This document shows positions 42,098-56,922 of a stretch of DNA of 64,000 bases, in pieces. How positions within the stretch are numbered: the first letter of the stretch is position 1; every line of letters starts with the position of its first letter. Origin of the DNA: Channa striata (Eukaryota > Chordata > Actinopteri > Anabantiformes > Channidae); contig CM065169.1 of NCBI GenBank assembly GCA_033026295.1, forward strand, positions 11,266,462-11,330,461, in the 5' to 3' direction. The translations under genes were made by a program, and so were the position numbers. The notes under the pieces were generated by a model. That model made no database searches. It was not told the origin of the DNA and saw only the letters and a program-made list of their open reading frames with translations.

Positions 42098-45000
42098 CTG
42101 TGTAAAGGTTCAGTCGATATTTTAAACTAGTCTTATGCTGGGGACACACCTGAAGACTAGCAAAGACAGTCAAAGACTGGACAGTTCAAAATTTTCTAAC
42201 ATTGCAAAATGACTAACATGATAGCTGGTTATTCGTTTCTTACAGTATATTTACTATATCATATTAAAATGTTTTAAATTTTAATCCCACCAAATGCGGC
42301 GTCTTACATGCATCTCAAATGGAAGCCAAGAGTGATAGAGCCTAAAACCCAATGTAGACATTTGCTTTACACTTATTATTCAGTTAATACCAATTAATAC
42401 CAACTACTAAGAACACATCTCTTAGTACAACAAGACAAGATACACACACGACCAAAAAGAAATCCCTCAGACTAAATTACAGATTAAAGCCTAGAGACCT
42501 TTGTTGTCCACGCTCATTACAAGAACCATCTCTGATGATTTCTGAGCATTCGTAATCCTCCCTGACAGAATCTCTTCTGCCAAGAAAAACACAATCGCTG
42601 CTCACTGGGTGTCTACCTACCTACCTGTCGGCCGGCCTGCTTGCCAGCCGAAGGCTCAGACATGTTTCTTTCACCTGAACAAACCTCAATGGAAGAAGTC
42701 AACGAGAGCTGACAGATGAGGACTAGGCTGTTACTGTATAATTTCTGCTTACACAAGGCTTTCATTTCACTTTCGATATGAACAGCTTCTCTAACCAGAC
42801 AGAGATGTGAAGCCAAGCTGCAAAAATAAAAGAGGCTATGATTTCTAGTCAGATAGTGAGATAAAAGAATATTTGTGTACATGCAAAAATGGTAAATGAT
42901 GTTAAGAAATATGCAGCAATGATGAGCTGCTCAGGAAGAGGAATGTTTTTCAACAAGTAGATCGTGCGCACTTTTGGCAAAGTCTGTTTAATATGACGTA
43001 CATTGGTCTCAACATTGAGAAGATAACTGAATTATTGCCCCTTCTGGAAGACGCTCACAATGGGGAGTGTTTACCCCATTTCAAATGTCTTATCTCTGTT
43101 ACTTTTATGACACGTTTGCGCTCAATGTCATTTTAAAAGAAGTGACTCTGCATGCGACAGGCCAAAGCAGAAAAGAGCTATGTTTTCTACAATTATCAAA
43201 GGTCCACTGTGGAGTTTGACTAGTAATGGAGTTATGAAGCAATGTTTTCACATGCATTGTTTACATTATGTATGCGCACGGGGATACACATGCATTATGT
43301 AACCAACGTAACCCACTACTGTGCTGGAGCTATAAATGTAAAGGCAGAAGCCAGTGTAAACACTGCACAATTATAATTTAATAATAATTGTGAAGTATTT
43401 TTGGTCTGTTTACAAATAATTCCATGTGGCATCTTTAAGTCGTGCTAAATTCTGATGTGCTTTGGGGGCAAAAGTGACACATTATGTGCTACGTTCTCAT
43501 AGAAGTCACGTTACAGCAGGGACAGAAGAAAGCCAGGTCACACGGAACATAAACAGCCAAACTGAAATGAGAAAACCACCGAAATCTACTCAAATCCCTC
43601 CTACGGTGAAGTCCAGAGCCAGAAAAACAGCTAACGTCCCAGTGTTAGAGGCCATGTTACCTCCGCCTGTCTGAGGTAAGCATGTACAGTAGCGTTAGTC
43701 CAGCACTGTACTAGAAGCAGAGCAGATACTAAATGAGACCCCCGGAAAAAAAAGAGCACCGATGGGGACTAGGCTAGAGGTCAGAGGTTACCTCCTTCTG
43801 ATTGAGCTCCAGCCAGGCGGTATAGAGCGGGAGCCGCAGAGCCCCACTGGAGTCCACCAGACTCCCCCCGTCCTGGGAGAGAGACACACCGTGAAAGAGA
43901 GACACCGCATTAGACCTGCATCCCACAACCAAGCCACTTCACCCTGTGTGTGCGTGTGTGTGTGTGTTGTCGTGTGAAAATCGCATCACTCTAACCTCCC
44001 TAAACACTAATGAATGTTTGCCCTTGTATGAGTCCAGTTGCTGTGTATCCAGCGTTTTCCCCACCAATACAAAATGCGCCAAGAGCAACATAACGATAAA
44101 GGTTTTCACACGCATGTGCAGTGTGTGTGCACACATGGTGAGGTGTCTGTGGGTAGATCTGCATTTCGCCAACAATAACAGCATCCAAGGAAAAGCACAA
44201 TTCCTCTGTGCCCACTTCAGAAACACCTCTTCTGTTACCTTACACAACACGCCTCAACTCATGCACTGCCACCTTTGGACAAAGGTTTCTGGCAGATTTA
44301 TATTTCAGTGTGAAAACACTATGCTGTGTGAAGCCCAGGTGGAATTTACAGCAGGAAAAAGATAAGGAATAGTCTGCTTGGCACAGGAACGAGAGCCCCA
44401 AATCCAGCTTCTGTGTCTCAACAACGTTAGTTAGACCAAAACAGTGACGCAAGACATGGCTTGACTATGCTTATATGTCTAGATCTAAAAACAGCCCTAT
44501 ATACAGTATATAATTGCGTTTTTTTTTTTTTTTTCCAGAAGAGTAGCTTCTGGTATTTACAGTGCATGTGATGACAACATTGTGGATTTGTGGTAGGATT
44601 GGGAAGAAGAACTGAATAACACGGCCTTCTCCTATATAGACACACGCTGTATGGGGGAACCCAGAGTCTGCAGCTTTACATCCAACAAAAACTAAATGAC
44701 CTTTTTAAAAAGGCCGTAGCAGATAAACTACAAACCTGCATCCTTTCTGAAATGTCAAAGTGCCTCATCATAACACACACACACACATTCCTGTGAGCAG
44801 CTGATCAAATGCGAGTGTGTCGTAATGCCACAGTCAAACACCTAATAAGGCATCTGTCCCTCGATGTCATTACGGCCACCCAAGAAAGCCACGTGTGGTT
44901 TGGACTAGTGGCTATAAAACTGCAACACGAGGAGATGGATCCAAACTCCAAACCTACTGGCTGTCTCTCTGTAGCAACAATCATCCACTGCCTGCAAGTA

Positions 45001-48000
45001 TTGAAGATGGTGTGTCTATCTATTGCATATCAACTGTCAAGTCATGGAAACCCAGTAAATCCTGAAACACCAACAAATACACATACGAGAAGCAGAGAAA
45101 GGATGGTAGGAGGCACAGACTGAGCTGCTCGACTAAGCGCACTTATATTACAATATGCAAACGGGCACCTTGGTGATAAATTCACTTTTTTCAACAAGTT
45201 AATTGATGCAACAATTTTCCTGAAATACCTGAGTCTATATTTGAGTTAAGCCAGCAGGTTTCTAAATTTAGCTGCATGGTTAAGTCCCATTAAGTGTTTC
45301 AGCCCTGCAGAAGTGGAATGCAAAATTATACACAGAGAATGTTTAAACGTACTTCAAGCTGTGCTGTGAAGTAATTTGCACTTATGTTCTACTGATGTCA
45401 TATAAACAGCGGGCAGGGTGAGTTCAAGGGAAGAGCTGAAGCAGATAGAGTAAACTTTTTGGGACTCGCTAGTGATGAGAGCCAGCTAAGCCCGTCTGGG
45501 AATTCCATCTACACATTCTCGCTGTAAACTACACGCATTAGGCAGTGTAACACTTTTATCATATGTAACAACAAGCCTGTGTTCAGTAATGGCAGCGTTA
45601 TTAAAATTCTGCAAACACACAGGAATGTCATTTTCTGCTGCGCCAACTTTGGAAGCATGTGGTTGGATCACAGAGAAGTTAATTATAGTTTACTCATAAC
45701 TGAGGTTGACAGTTAATTGGGGATTCACTCATAAGCATTTTCATACTTTATTCTTGTTGAGGGAACAGCTGGTGAAACATGTACGCAGATAACATTGCTG
45801 TATATTTTCTACTCGTTTCATGTCCATGCTTCCCACATGAAATCATACTAACTAAATATCTAGCAAACTCTGCCTGGAAATCAATGCTGAGTGGAAAAGA
45901 CATATTTTCCTGTCAGCATCCTGCACCACATTATAAGAAACGAGACCCTTTAATTAAAGGCAGCAACTTTTCCCAGAGCTATTAAGTGCATCTCACATAT
46001 GGATTTTGTTGGAACTTTAACTTTTATCAAGAGAATACCTTCATGCTTTTTTTTTGTTTCCTTTGTTATGTAACTCATGGCATTATGCAAAAATTATCAA
46101 ATTCAAAGGAAATGAGGCAAATCAAGCATTCCTCGTCCATTTGTCTCTTGTCTTGAAATAACCCAAGCAGGTGGCCTGGCAGACATAATCACGTTACAAC
46201 TTACATCCTGCACAGTATCCGCCTAAATAACATCATTTCCTGCAACCTGAGACATCATTTCCTGTAGTTAGCAAACATCAAAACCCAAAACAAAGCGTCC
46301 TGCTGCTTCAGGAATACCCACCTATATGCTGCTTTGTCTGTGTCTGTATGTGCGTAAAAGTTTCCTGATGACGCAATCCACTGTCCTTGGGACGCTGGAC
46401 CACGGAATTTTAAAAATGCTTCAACTTCTATTGTGTAACGTATCTAATAAGTATAAACACATTTAAGAACACACATGCAGACTTATCTCTGTATTTGTCT
46501 GCCTCCCACAGGTACACACAAACACACCAACACACACCCACAACTTTCCAACTGACCCAGATCATTGCAACAATGACAAGTGCATGTCTGTTGTCATGCC
46601 AACCCTCCCCAACCTCTGACCTCTGTTTTTTAGTAGAGGGACCCTATTTCTTCTAGAGGGTTTAAAAGTTAGCACCTTCATAAACCAGCACTACTTTAAC
46701 CTCCCATCATCTGAACAATAAATAACCATTTGTGTGTCCATGTTTTGTGTTAAATAAATAGCAGGACTATAAAAAAACTGGAGCTCATTTGGGATGAACA
46801 ACTGCACTTGCTAATATGAATATCGTTAGTTTGTGCATTGGTAGCAAATGCAGATGAATAATTTCATGATTCAGGCTGCATATTAAAAAATAGTGTTATT
46901 GTAAAAAGTTTGTCTTCAGTGGTGCTTGTCCCATTTTATATTCAATTTTCAAAATAAGGGAAGCACAAATGTATCATCAACATAATATTTAATGCAAATT
47001 CAGCTATACGGTTCTTGACTATTTTTTGTTCACATGATGCACATGTGTAAAGTTGACACACCAGACTGAACTGGAGGACAATCAACAACAAAAAAATCAC
47101 AAGTGCGATGCATAACAACATACACTTTAGGACAACTGATAACCAGGAAAACAATTCAAATGAATTACCAAGTGAATTTGATCCGGAGATGAACTTTTTC
47201 AATACCATACAGTAGACTGTTATGAGTATTATGTGAGTATTCGTCTGAGGATAAATTCAAAGACATATCAGTACATAGCACCAGGCTCTTATAAAGATGC
47301 ACGTTAAGATAAATTAGTAGATACATATGAAAAGATAATTGACAAAAAAAATAATTGTTTGTTTGACTTCAATATACTTCCTGAATCTTAATGGATACCA
47401 ATCAACCAATGATTTTCTCACCACAATGTATAGTTCAGATCTGTTTCAACAGATTGTTGAACCAAAAAGATTTACATCACAATAGTGGACCAAATCTATA
47501 CAAAATGTAATATCTAATACATAAATGTAAAGTACATAAATGTAAGTGATCCTGATGGGACTGACATGTTATTACTCAGCACTAGAGTGGTCAAGCTATT
47601 CATATATATATGCAATTTGTCTTTTAAAACTGGGGTATTTCGAGAGCAGGTGGGAATAGCTAAAATAGTTTGTTTCATTATTGCTTGAAGAACTCCGAGA
47701 GATCTTTATTGTCCTATTTCTGTGGGATACGAAGAGGATTAGATCGATCTTATTTGAGATCAATCATCTTATATTAAAGCGCTGACTGTAAATTGTAAAC
47801 AGATGCAATGTCATGAATGATAACTTGTAAAGACTTGAAATAAAGGGAACGACACAGGACATGGATCTAAGATTTCTTCTGTTTCGGAACGGGGCTCTGG
47901 TCTTTTCTCTAGTCTTTCTGGGCTATGCAACGATACCAATGATTCGACAATTGTGCACGCAGACCTACAAGTGAGTGTTCTCTCATGCATGACAAACATG

Positions 48001-51000
48001 TGTGCTTCATTCCCTTCCATACATTCACACGTCAACACGTCTAAGCTATTGTGAGAACATTACTGCTTTGTGCCATATACTTTTTCACTAATCCCTCCAG
48101 CAACTAATTTAGGATTGAATTACCATCAGCCGATCTGACTTCTGGACATTCAACATGTGAAGTAAAGTTGACCCCGTATAAGCTACACTTGGCCTTGGGC
48201 TAATTTAACGGAATGTGTCACCACCTCTGCAAATCACTGGTGTATAATAAGACTGACATTGGTGGAATGCACATGCTCCCTGCTTTACAAGCTAATAGCA
48301 CAAAGACACACTCATAATAGCGGTGTGTGTCGTTTTTGAATGAAATATTTGTTTCTGCGTGCCACAGCAGCAAAACACAAAGCTTACAGGAGCCATAGAG
48401 CTAAATAAAAGAAGACCGATCTATCCAAACGTTGAAATTAATGTCTTGTTGCCATAGTGACACTAAACAAATATTTAGTGCCAACAGACTGTATCCTGCA
48501 AATAATACTTGCAGGACCACTAACAAAGCAGTACAAGGTTTGAACGTGGGTCTGTCACATAATAAAGGTAGTGTGTTGAATGGGCGACATAAAGCCTAAA
48601 TACAGCTCAAACAATAGATACAGATGTCCCCCCGCAGCTAACACAGTACGCTATGGTAGCCAGATTCAACACCTTTGATAAATGCTTCCCTGTCAAGCCT
48701 ACCAAGTACGCTATGGGCCTTATAGCTAGAGGAGAACAACACGTGAAATGTAATATGGCATACATTGTAAACTAGTATAAGGCCAAGAGCGGGTTACAAG
48801 CTTCAAGACACTGTGCCACCGCTGAAATATGATGCTGGATGTCATGGCTCAAGCCAAGGATGCTACAGCTTTCAGCGTGAGAAAGATGAAAAAAGAAAAA
48901 GAAGAGAAGAAGGATGGGAAAAAGGATTGATAACAGCAAAGCACAGCACATGTTTTTGAGTTAGGATATTAGCTTTGGCTATCAATGGCTAATAGATTAT
49001 TTAAACTCGCAGTATTAGTAAACAATATTGCCAATTCCATTAGTGCAGACATAAAAACTCTAAAATAAAATACACAAATAACCAGACACAAAACTATAGG
49101 ATATCCCATGTTAACAAGACCAGGATTATCCTATTTCCTGTCTGGTTTAATGTTATAAAACAACACCCGCAGGCTCTGGAAGTTTGTCAGAAAATAACAC
49201 CAACAATTGACTGCAATGTAAGCCATTAATATGATATTGCATTTAAAGTGGATACATGAGCTAGGTTGTGAAATAATCGCTGTCTCTTTGCTGCGATTGG
49301 ACTCAGTAAAGAGGCAAGAAGACCGTCGTGGGAATGTCTTGAAAAACAATCGTCTTCCGGAAAAAAGGAAATCTTTTTGTCAGTGATTATAATTAAACTG
49401 ACATTGTACCATTAAGAAAGAATCCACAGGCTGCATGTGAAGAGCCCATCCTTGTCTGTGATGTGAAATTGATGAACTTTTGACTCTTGAAGCTGATGGC
49501 AGGCCCCTGTGCTTCACTGTTAAAGTCTAGGTCAGTTAAAGCCACTAATCAAACGTTCACTGTTATGATAATCTTATAAAACAGTCAAGGTCAACTGCCT
49601 TTATAGCTTCAAAGAGCCACATTTCATTTCATGCAATTTATTCCTCCAACGAAACTCCTCAACTTATCTCCCCTCAAAACTAATGACGGTTTGATCTCAA
49701 CCTGCAACTTGAGGTTATACCATGTCACATTTATTATGAGCAGAAAAAGAAATGATATAAGAAAAGAGGTCCACTGATGTAAGAGCAGAGCAGTCCGTTG
49801 GGTTATTGAAGTGCTTACCTTGTTGTAGTAGTGGAGCTGGACAGAGTGCCATTGGCCGTCACTGACCCCACCTGAGATGTAGGGAGACACTGTGGTCTTT
49901 GTTTCACCTAGATGAACGAAAAAGGAATGGAGTAGGGCACATAATGATAAAGGGTCGATGGGAGAAGTCGATAGGGGCAAAAAAAAGGGGGGAAGACCAG
50001 AAATGAATTGTTAATGTTATTTAACTGGTTCATTTGAACATAATTTCAAGCAAGAGCTTATAGACATTTCTGTGGTGAAATGACACCTCAAGCAGGAACA
50101 ATAAATATGAGGCATGATGTGTTTTGGTCAATGTGCGTGTGGGATACAAGGAGTGCAATGCTTAGCTGCTTTAATGTGCTAAAAACCAGCATAAGCAAGG
50201 ACGAGTCATAAAGCAACGTGCTAACATTAAATGTCGTCTTTGCAAAACCTCAGCGCTTCCCCCCCACCATATTCCACAGGTTACTGATAAGTTACTATTA
50301 AAAAGGCAAAATCTGTCTTTACATTCACACACACAAACCCTCATAAATCAGCTGCCAGTATTAGCAGTTGCTATTGCAGTATCAGTTGTTCTCAGTGAGA
50401 AGGCTCTAATGCTGAATGGCACCAGATTTGCTGAGGGTTTACTCTTGTTTGTCAAGGGCAGGAGCAGCCTGGGGAGGAATTTGCTGCTCTGGAAATCAAT
50501 AAACTACGAAAGCAACACTGTCAAGTGCGAGTCTTTGTATGCGAGTATATGAAACAGAGTTAATAAATGATGTGTGTTTTCTTGGTATGCACAAGAGAAA
50601 CATAGCAAGGAGGAGGTTCCTGTTAGATAGAGATGCCCCACTTCTGAGGTTTATTTACTGCACACTGATTCAAAAAAAAGAAAAAACTTGAAATGAAACA
50701 CCACAAACAAAAAGACTTTCCTCCCACCCCTCCCATTAACCATGAGTCACAATTCAAAGTATTTAATCTGATGATTCGTGCATTAAACATTCAGTCATAT
50801 TTCAGATCTAAAGCAGGGCACAAGGAGTTGGCTTGGGTCCCAAACAAGCTTCACCCAGCATAATCATATTGAACCGGATTCCTCCCTGTATGGTACCATG
50901 GGAAAGTAGACCGGCTCTGAAAACAACAGTCATCAGTCCAACTAAGACGTGTTTGATCTGCAATCCAACAGTTAGCAGCTTTAACAATGACTGTGGGTGT

Positions 51001-54000
51001 GTGTGTGTGTGTGTGTTTGGTTGCACCTAAACTGTGAATATGTGCGGTTTTCAGTATGCATGCAGGCCGGCATTGCTATCTACTGACTGTGGGCTTTAAC
51101 CAGCGTGTTTCGCCAGTATGTGTGCTCACATACTTCTAAATAAACCTGTTCACACACTGCCACATTTGGATTTGTGCATGTACACACAAAAACACACACA
51201 TTACTGTTCAATTTAAGTGCATGTTGATAAGATTTATTTAGCCAGCTCTTTGTGATATTAACTTTAGATAAAGTACACTTAGACCTGCCGAAATCTATTT
51301 ACACTATAACTGATATCAACAACAACCACTCCTACACACCTATTAGCTCACAGACCTACACTGGTACACAAATACACAGTATGAAAGACTAACCTCCAGA
51401 GAAGGTCAGCTGAATTTGTTCGTCAATGATCTCCAGGGCAATGAAGTCATGTTTCTCATTGAATCTGCCATTGTAGAGAAGCAGAGCATTCCTTTCTCTG
51501 GTTGCAAACCTGCAGAGACAAATGAAATTGTTCAGGGACTTCAAGATCCGTTTTTAGTTTATGATAGTTAGAACAGTAACAAGAACAGCAGTGCAATAAA
51601 TCCAAAAACTGGGGACACTATGAAAGGTATCCGCTTCGGCTGGATGGTACAAGAGTTGTTTCACACTGACAAATATGCTTTGCTCTTCCTCTATGAAGGA
51701 TTCATTTATCCTACTTCATAGGTCAAAGTGCGACTTGAAATGGTGGACACCCTAATATGTGTTAGTGAAAAGGTTGAGTGGATTCCAGCTGTTTACTCTC
51801 TGCCCTGGCTCACGTTTCCTGTCACATTACTAAGTACCTTTCCAACTCAAACAGACCGGGACTGAACGGGTGAAGGCCTGGCAGATAGCTTTATGATGAA
51901 AGGACTGAGGAGCTCTTGAGGAAAAAAAAAAGAATCACTTGGACAGGAAAGGCAGGATGTGTAAAGCCGGTGATCTGCAGAGAGGAAACGGCTCCCTGGC
52001 TTGAGACGACACAAGCATTTCCACACGTGGGAGGGGGAGGCAGCCTGGTAAATGAGCCACTACCTTCTTGTGTGTGTGTCTTCGACGAGGGCGCAAAGTT
52101 CACATGCGTAGCTGTTTGTGTGTGTGTGTGTGTTATTAGTAAGAGGTGAGGGCAGAGGAGTCAGCCGGCAGATGCCAGTGAGGCCAGTAGGGCAGGAAGT
52201 CAGACGGGCTGTAGCCAAACACTGATAAGGGAAACTCATCACACAGCCTTTCCTGTTTTCACTCTACAAACCTTTCTCGTCTGCACGCTGTCAATTAACC
52301 TGCATTATCGTCTCTGCTGCTGCCGTTACCCTTTCAGGCTGTTCATTTCCCTGCAGCAGCTTGAGACTGCTGCACGTTCAGGTGCAGTGTGCGTCGTCTC
52401 GGCTGCTCAGCGTGTACAGTGGAGTGAGCTGACACAAAGTCGAAAAGCGTACACATGTCTTGACACGCCCCAATTGATTCGCTTTAGCTCAGTGTGTTTA
52501 TTTGTGCAGCTCCTCACACTCCCAAAATTACTGTTTACTACACACACGTCTACATGTTTCACAGTCATGTAGCTCTGCTGCTGCTGCTGCTGCAAAAAAG
52601 AGAGCGATCCCAGGTGTGTGGAACAAAAAAGAAAGACAATGACAGCCAACGCTCAATTTGCAGAAAATGCATTGCTTGAATGCAAAGGCAGACGAATTTA
52701 GAAGTCATATCAGCATTTAAAGAGTTTAAAGAGATGTCTTTTTGTTAGCTTAGAAAACCCTCAAAAACTATAATACATATATCATTGTTTAAAGACTGTT
52801 ATTCTGTTATAACATAAGGTGCATTGTTAGCATTTCTGGTTACTTAATTAGCTAGTACTTAACTAAGCGGGTGGTAATAGGGTATGCTAGAAGAAAATAA
52901 TATCTTACCCGAAATAATTTCTTTTAAAGGGAAATATAAATTTAACATGTCTGCTCCATGTTTCCCAGATATGATGTTATACTCATGTAGTGAGGACGCT
53001 CCGTTTTTATAGCTGTCAGCTGTGAGGGAATTTTAATACAGGCCAATGCAAGATTGATTCTGTTTCCACACTAAATGACACCAAATGTCACCTTTTAATT
53101 TCCCACCAGACCCCCCACTACATTAGCTTTGGCCACATACTTTAAAAAATTTATTACGTACGTGGCCTAAAAGTACATATTTAGCAGCCCTCATGAGACA
53201 AGTTTTAACAGGATTTTTCCTTTAAAACAAGCTCCACCATTAAAGGACGTTCTTAGAACCGCATGTTTGGCTACCTTTAGCGAGATAGGATGCAGCCGAT
53301 GAAATCTGCCACTGACAATTTTCCTCTTTTCTTTAAAAGTCAGCCACCAGAAAAAAGAAGAGAAGAAGACACCTTTGTCTGAAATCAGGAACTATTGTTT
53401 CAAGTACAGACACCATTTTTAATCACTGCAAACTGCATGTGCCATGTGAGAGTGAAAGGCTTGACAGGTGTGGTTTGCGGCCTTTATGTTCAACTGGGTT
53501 TCACCCAACAAAGGGAGTGTTTGGCAGTTATTGTTAATTAGCAAAGACAGAAGGAAAGTAAGGAAGGACTCACATGAAGGAGACGGTGAAGTGGAACCTC
53601 TGCCGCAGGCCCCTGAAGGTGACGAAGGACTGTCCAGGGAAGCTGCGGGTGGTCATCTCACAGTAGGGCTTCTCGTACTCCCCTGGGGGACACTGGCACA
53701 TGAAACCGCCTGCCAGCCGGTTGACACACTTGCCGCCGTTTTTACACACGCCGGGGACGCAGCGTCCTGATGATGCGTTCAGCTCACAGTGTTCACCTAC
53801 GAAGGGCAACAGAGGAGGGCGACTTCAGTACAACACTATGTCTGAGCTGCAGTGCACGTGCTGGGTGAACTGGAGCACAAGCTTAAACGTATTCTTTTAT
53901 TTTTCCTCTCACTGGCTGACCCCCTACTGTGGGTCGGTTTGCACCAAAGAGTTCCAGGCCCTGACTTTCTAAGGAGCTAAAGGAACCAGGAACCTTCCTT

Positions 54001-56872
54001 GTCCTTCAAGGAACTGTAAATGTATTTCAACAGCAGGGCCAATCCCCTGGAAATATTAAGCAAAAAATCCTGCACATTTCAAAAGCTTTAGACCCTTTCA
54101 GACATGCACTATGGAGAATGGCTGGCAAATCAGAGCTAGACATTATCTAGAGTTTCCCTTTCAGACATGCAGCCAACATCGACAGATAGGGAAGAAATAT
54201 TCTAGCTAACTGGGTAAGGGGAGGTGTGGGCACTTTGAGCACGGGGCAGGAAATGACGCAAAAAAACCTGCGGAAGCAAAGGTGGAAGACACTAACATTA
54301 CTATCTATTTACTACATTAAAATTTATTAAAAGATTCACAGAAGTGTCATGACAGGCAATTTATCATTAACACAGTGCTGTGTGACTTACGGCATATCCA
54401 CACAGGTGGCAGACTAAGGCCCTAACACTTAAATGATGCCAAATATGACATAAAAGCCACTTTCAGATATGCACCGTAATTCCGACACCTAGTCTTTATG
54501 CGGGTGGAGTGTATGTCTGAAAGCAAACGCTCTGTAGTGCAAATTCTAGATTACCACCTCGGCTCATGTGTGAATAAAGGACTAAAAACTCATACTAATG
54601 TCGCAGAGATTATGTCTGAATTCCGGGGCATTTCTGAAAGTGGCTTTTATGTCATATTTGGGATCATTTAAGTGTATGGGCCTTACTTTGACACCTTGTG
54701 TGGATGCTGGAAGTCAACCCTGTATGAGCACACAGCACTGCGTTAATGATAAATTGCCTGTCATGACACTTCCACAATTTTTTTATCATTTATTTTTTCT
54801 GTGAGGCATGCTGTCCACTCTTCACTGAAATATAAACTTAACATCATTCGATTGGAATCCAGTTGTTTTAACAAGATGGCATAGATTGTCAGTCAAGCGT
54901 TCTTACACAACTAACCTGTGCTTTCTCTCATTGAGCATACAGGTAAAAAAAAAAACTGCATTGGCATCATTTTGTTAAAAGTCCTTTTAAAATGCAATTC
55001 AACACATGCACATTCCGAGCTAAACAACGAAAACCTTGACTTATGGCCATATTTGGGAAGAAAAAGAGCATAGGAGATAAAGAGGACTAAGGAGCATGAA
55101 AAGGGAGTGACAAGGTCAGACGCATAAAGGAGAGCGAGCAGAAGTAAAAGAGAATTGGAAATGGAGACATTCCTCCATTGACTCCAATCCATGGCTGAAC
55201 TCATACGGTTTGAACCATGAAGATCAGATAAAAGCTGACCACCTAAATCCTCTGTTGCGTCACCCAAGCTTTTGTCTTTTATGAAGTTACAGAAAACACC
55301 CACTCTAATAAATACTGTGCATTCCTATGAAACACAAGCATTGGCCATTCGGCGGCAGAAAACAGATGGTTAATAAAGTTACCAGGCCTCTCGGGAGCCT
55401 GGCTCAATATGTAGGAGCCCTTCTGTGCCAATGGCTGCTATACTTTATTTACTATCATTTATATATTATGTTGAATGTGTTGTTTGGCTTCACTGCTTAA
55501 CTTAAAGATGCAGGTTGATTGTAACTGTTCCTATCATATTATCCTATTTAATTACACCAGGGAGCCTTGCCATGGGAAATTCCTCCTAAATGATTGTGTG
55601 GCTCTAGCTTTGTCCATAATCTGCGACTTGGGCCCAGTTTCCTGACTTGGCTAATTTAAATTCCTTCACTAATACATCAGCAGACCTCATTCTGACTGTA
55701 ATATTATTTGGGATCGGTGCCTCTGTGTCCCATGTAGTGTTGTGTGTCCACCCGCTGTCCAGACAAGATCTCTCTAACCGGGACACACGGAGACCCCCAA
55801 ACACCACAGGCTGGAACCAGCTAATGGCTCTTCTCTCCTCAGCATAATCCTTTATTCCGAGGGGGAATTATAAGGATCCATTTCCCTGTAATGTTGGAAA
55901 CCCAAGCAGGACAGATTGGCCCGCACCCACTCCCACCCCACTGTCATCATTGTCATAATGACCCCTGATGGGCCCTGACTATCTGGAGTTGAACTGTGAC
56001 CTTCAAAGGGGGGAAAGCGGGAAGGAGGTAAGGGAAATACGATGGGCGAGTGGAGAAGATGGACATGGAGAGCTGGGGAACAAGGCAAGAGAGGGCCAGT
56101 GAGTGACAAAGGCAGGTATAATCAGGTAATTACATCAGATAGGATAGAGGAAGAGGAGAGGTAGAGTGTTGGGAGACGGAGAGAGAGGAGGGATGAAGGC
56201 TGTCAGGGGCCCTGTAGGGTCCATTAGTTAGAAACAGAGAAGCAGAGACAGGTATCAGATGTGCAGGGGGAGAGGCAGATCACTGACATCGAGAAATATT
56301 TCTGAAAAGGCATTTCAATAGGAATGATGAAAGCTTCAGAGTCTTCCCATAGCTCAACTTCCACGTCAGTGCCGTGCAGGTCGACTATAAGTCACAGCTT
56401 CAAGGCAGAATCTACTTTGATCTTTTCTCTAAATCAGTGGAGAAGACACGTTTTGGAGTAAAGGTACAATATGGTGTTCTAATATTAGTAACCACAAGGT
56501 CATATTTTTATATTTTACATTTCATGTTTCTAGTCAAAACAAATGTATTTCTTCATAAAATGTCAGCAATGCAATATGGTGAGTGTCCTCAAAAGTGCGT
56601 TGTTTAAGTCAATGTGAGCTACCACTGCGCTGCTGTATGTCTGGGCATAAATGTTCACCAGAGGAATACTGTTCCATTAAAAAAGGTCACGTTTTATTTA
56701 AGGAAAATAAACAATTAAATACATAGCAGCAGAGTGTTGAGGAAAATGTGTAATTAAAGCTACTATGGTTTTGGTTAATGGGTTACGTGATATTTGACAC
56801 TGATCTGGTTCAACCAGTATAGTCAGCAACATTCTCCACCATCTCTGCCATTGCAGCAATAAATCTGCTGTA

Positions 56873-56922
<50 letters not shown>

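Larger units (their letters stand above)
37267..49818 (-). other. celsr1 intron 5-6, longest in window
   Basis: A 12.5 kb intron inside laminin G1. It holds a (TA)n near 39130-39144, CA/TG tracts near 40134, 40500, 41091 and 42064, a poly(T) near 44519-44535, and the 81-nt candidate exon at 43792-43872. The 37.6-37.9 kb part is low in simple repeats and rich in homeodomain-like TAAT motifs. The rest is AT-rich intronic DNA with no recognised gene. Confidence 0.65.

Noticed and set aside
54598..54804. 68-codon plus-strand open frame
   Set aside because: It lies in the right arm of the fold-back element and has no coding features.
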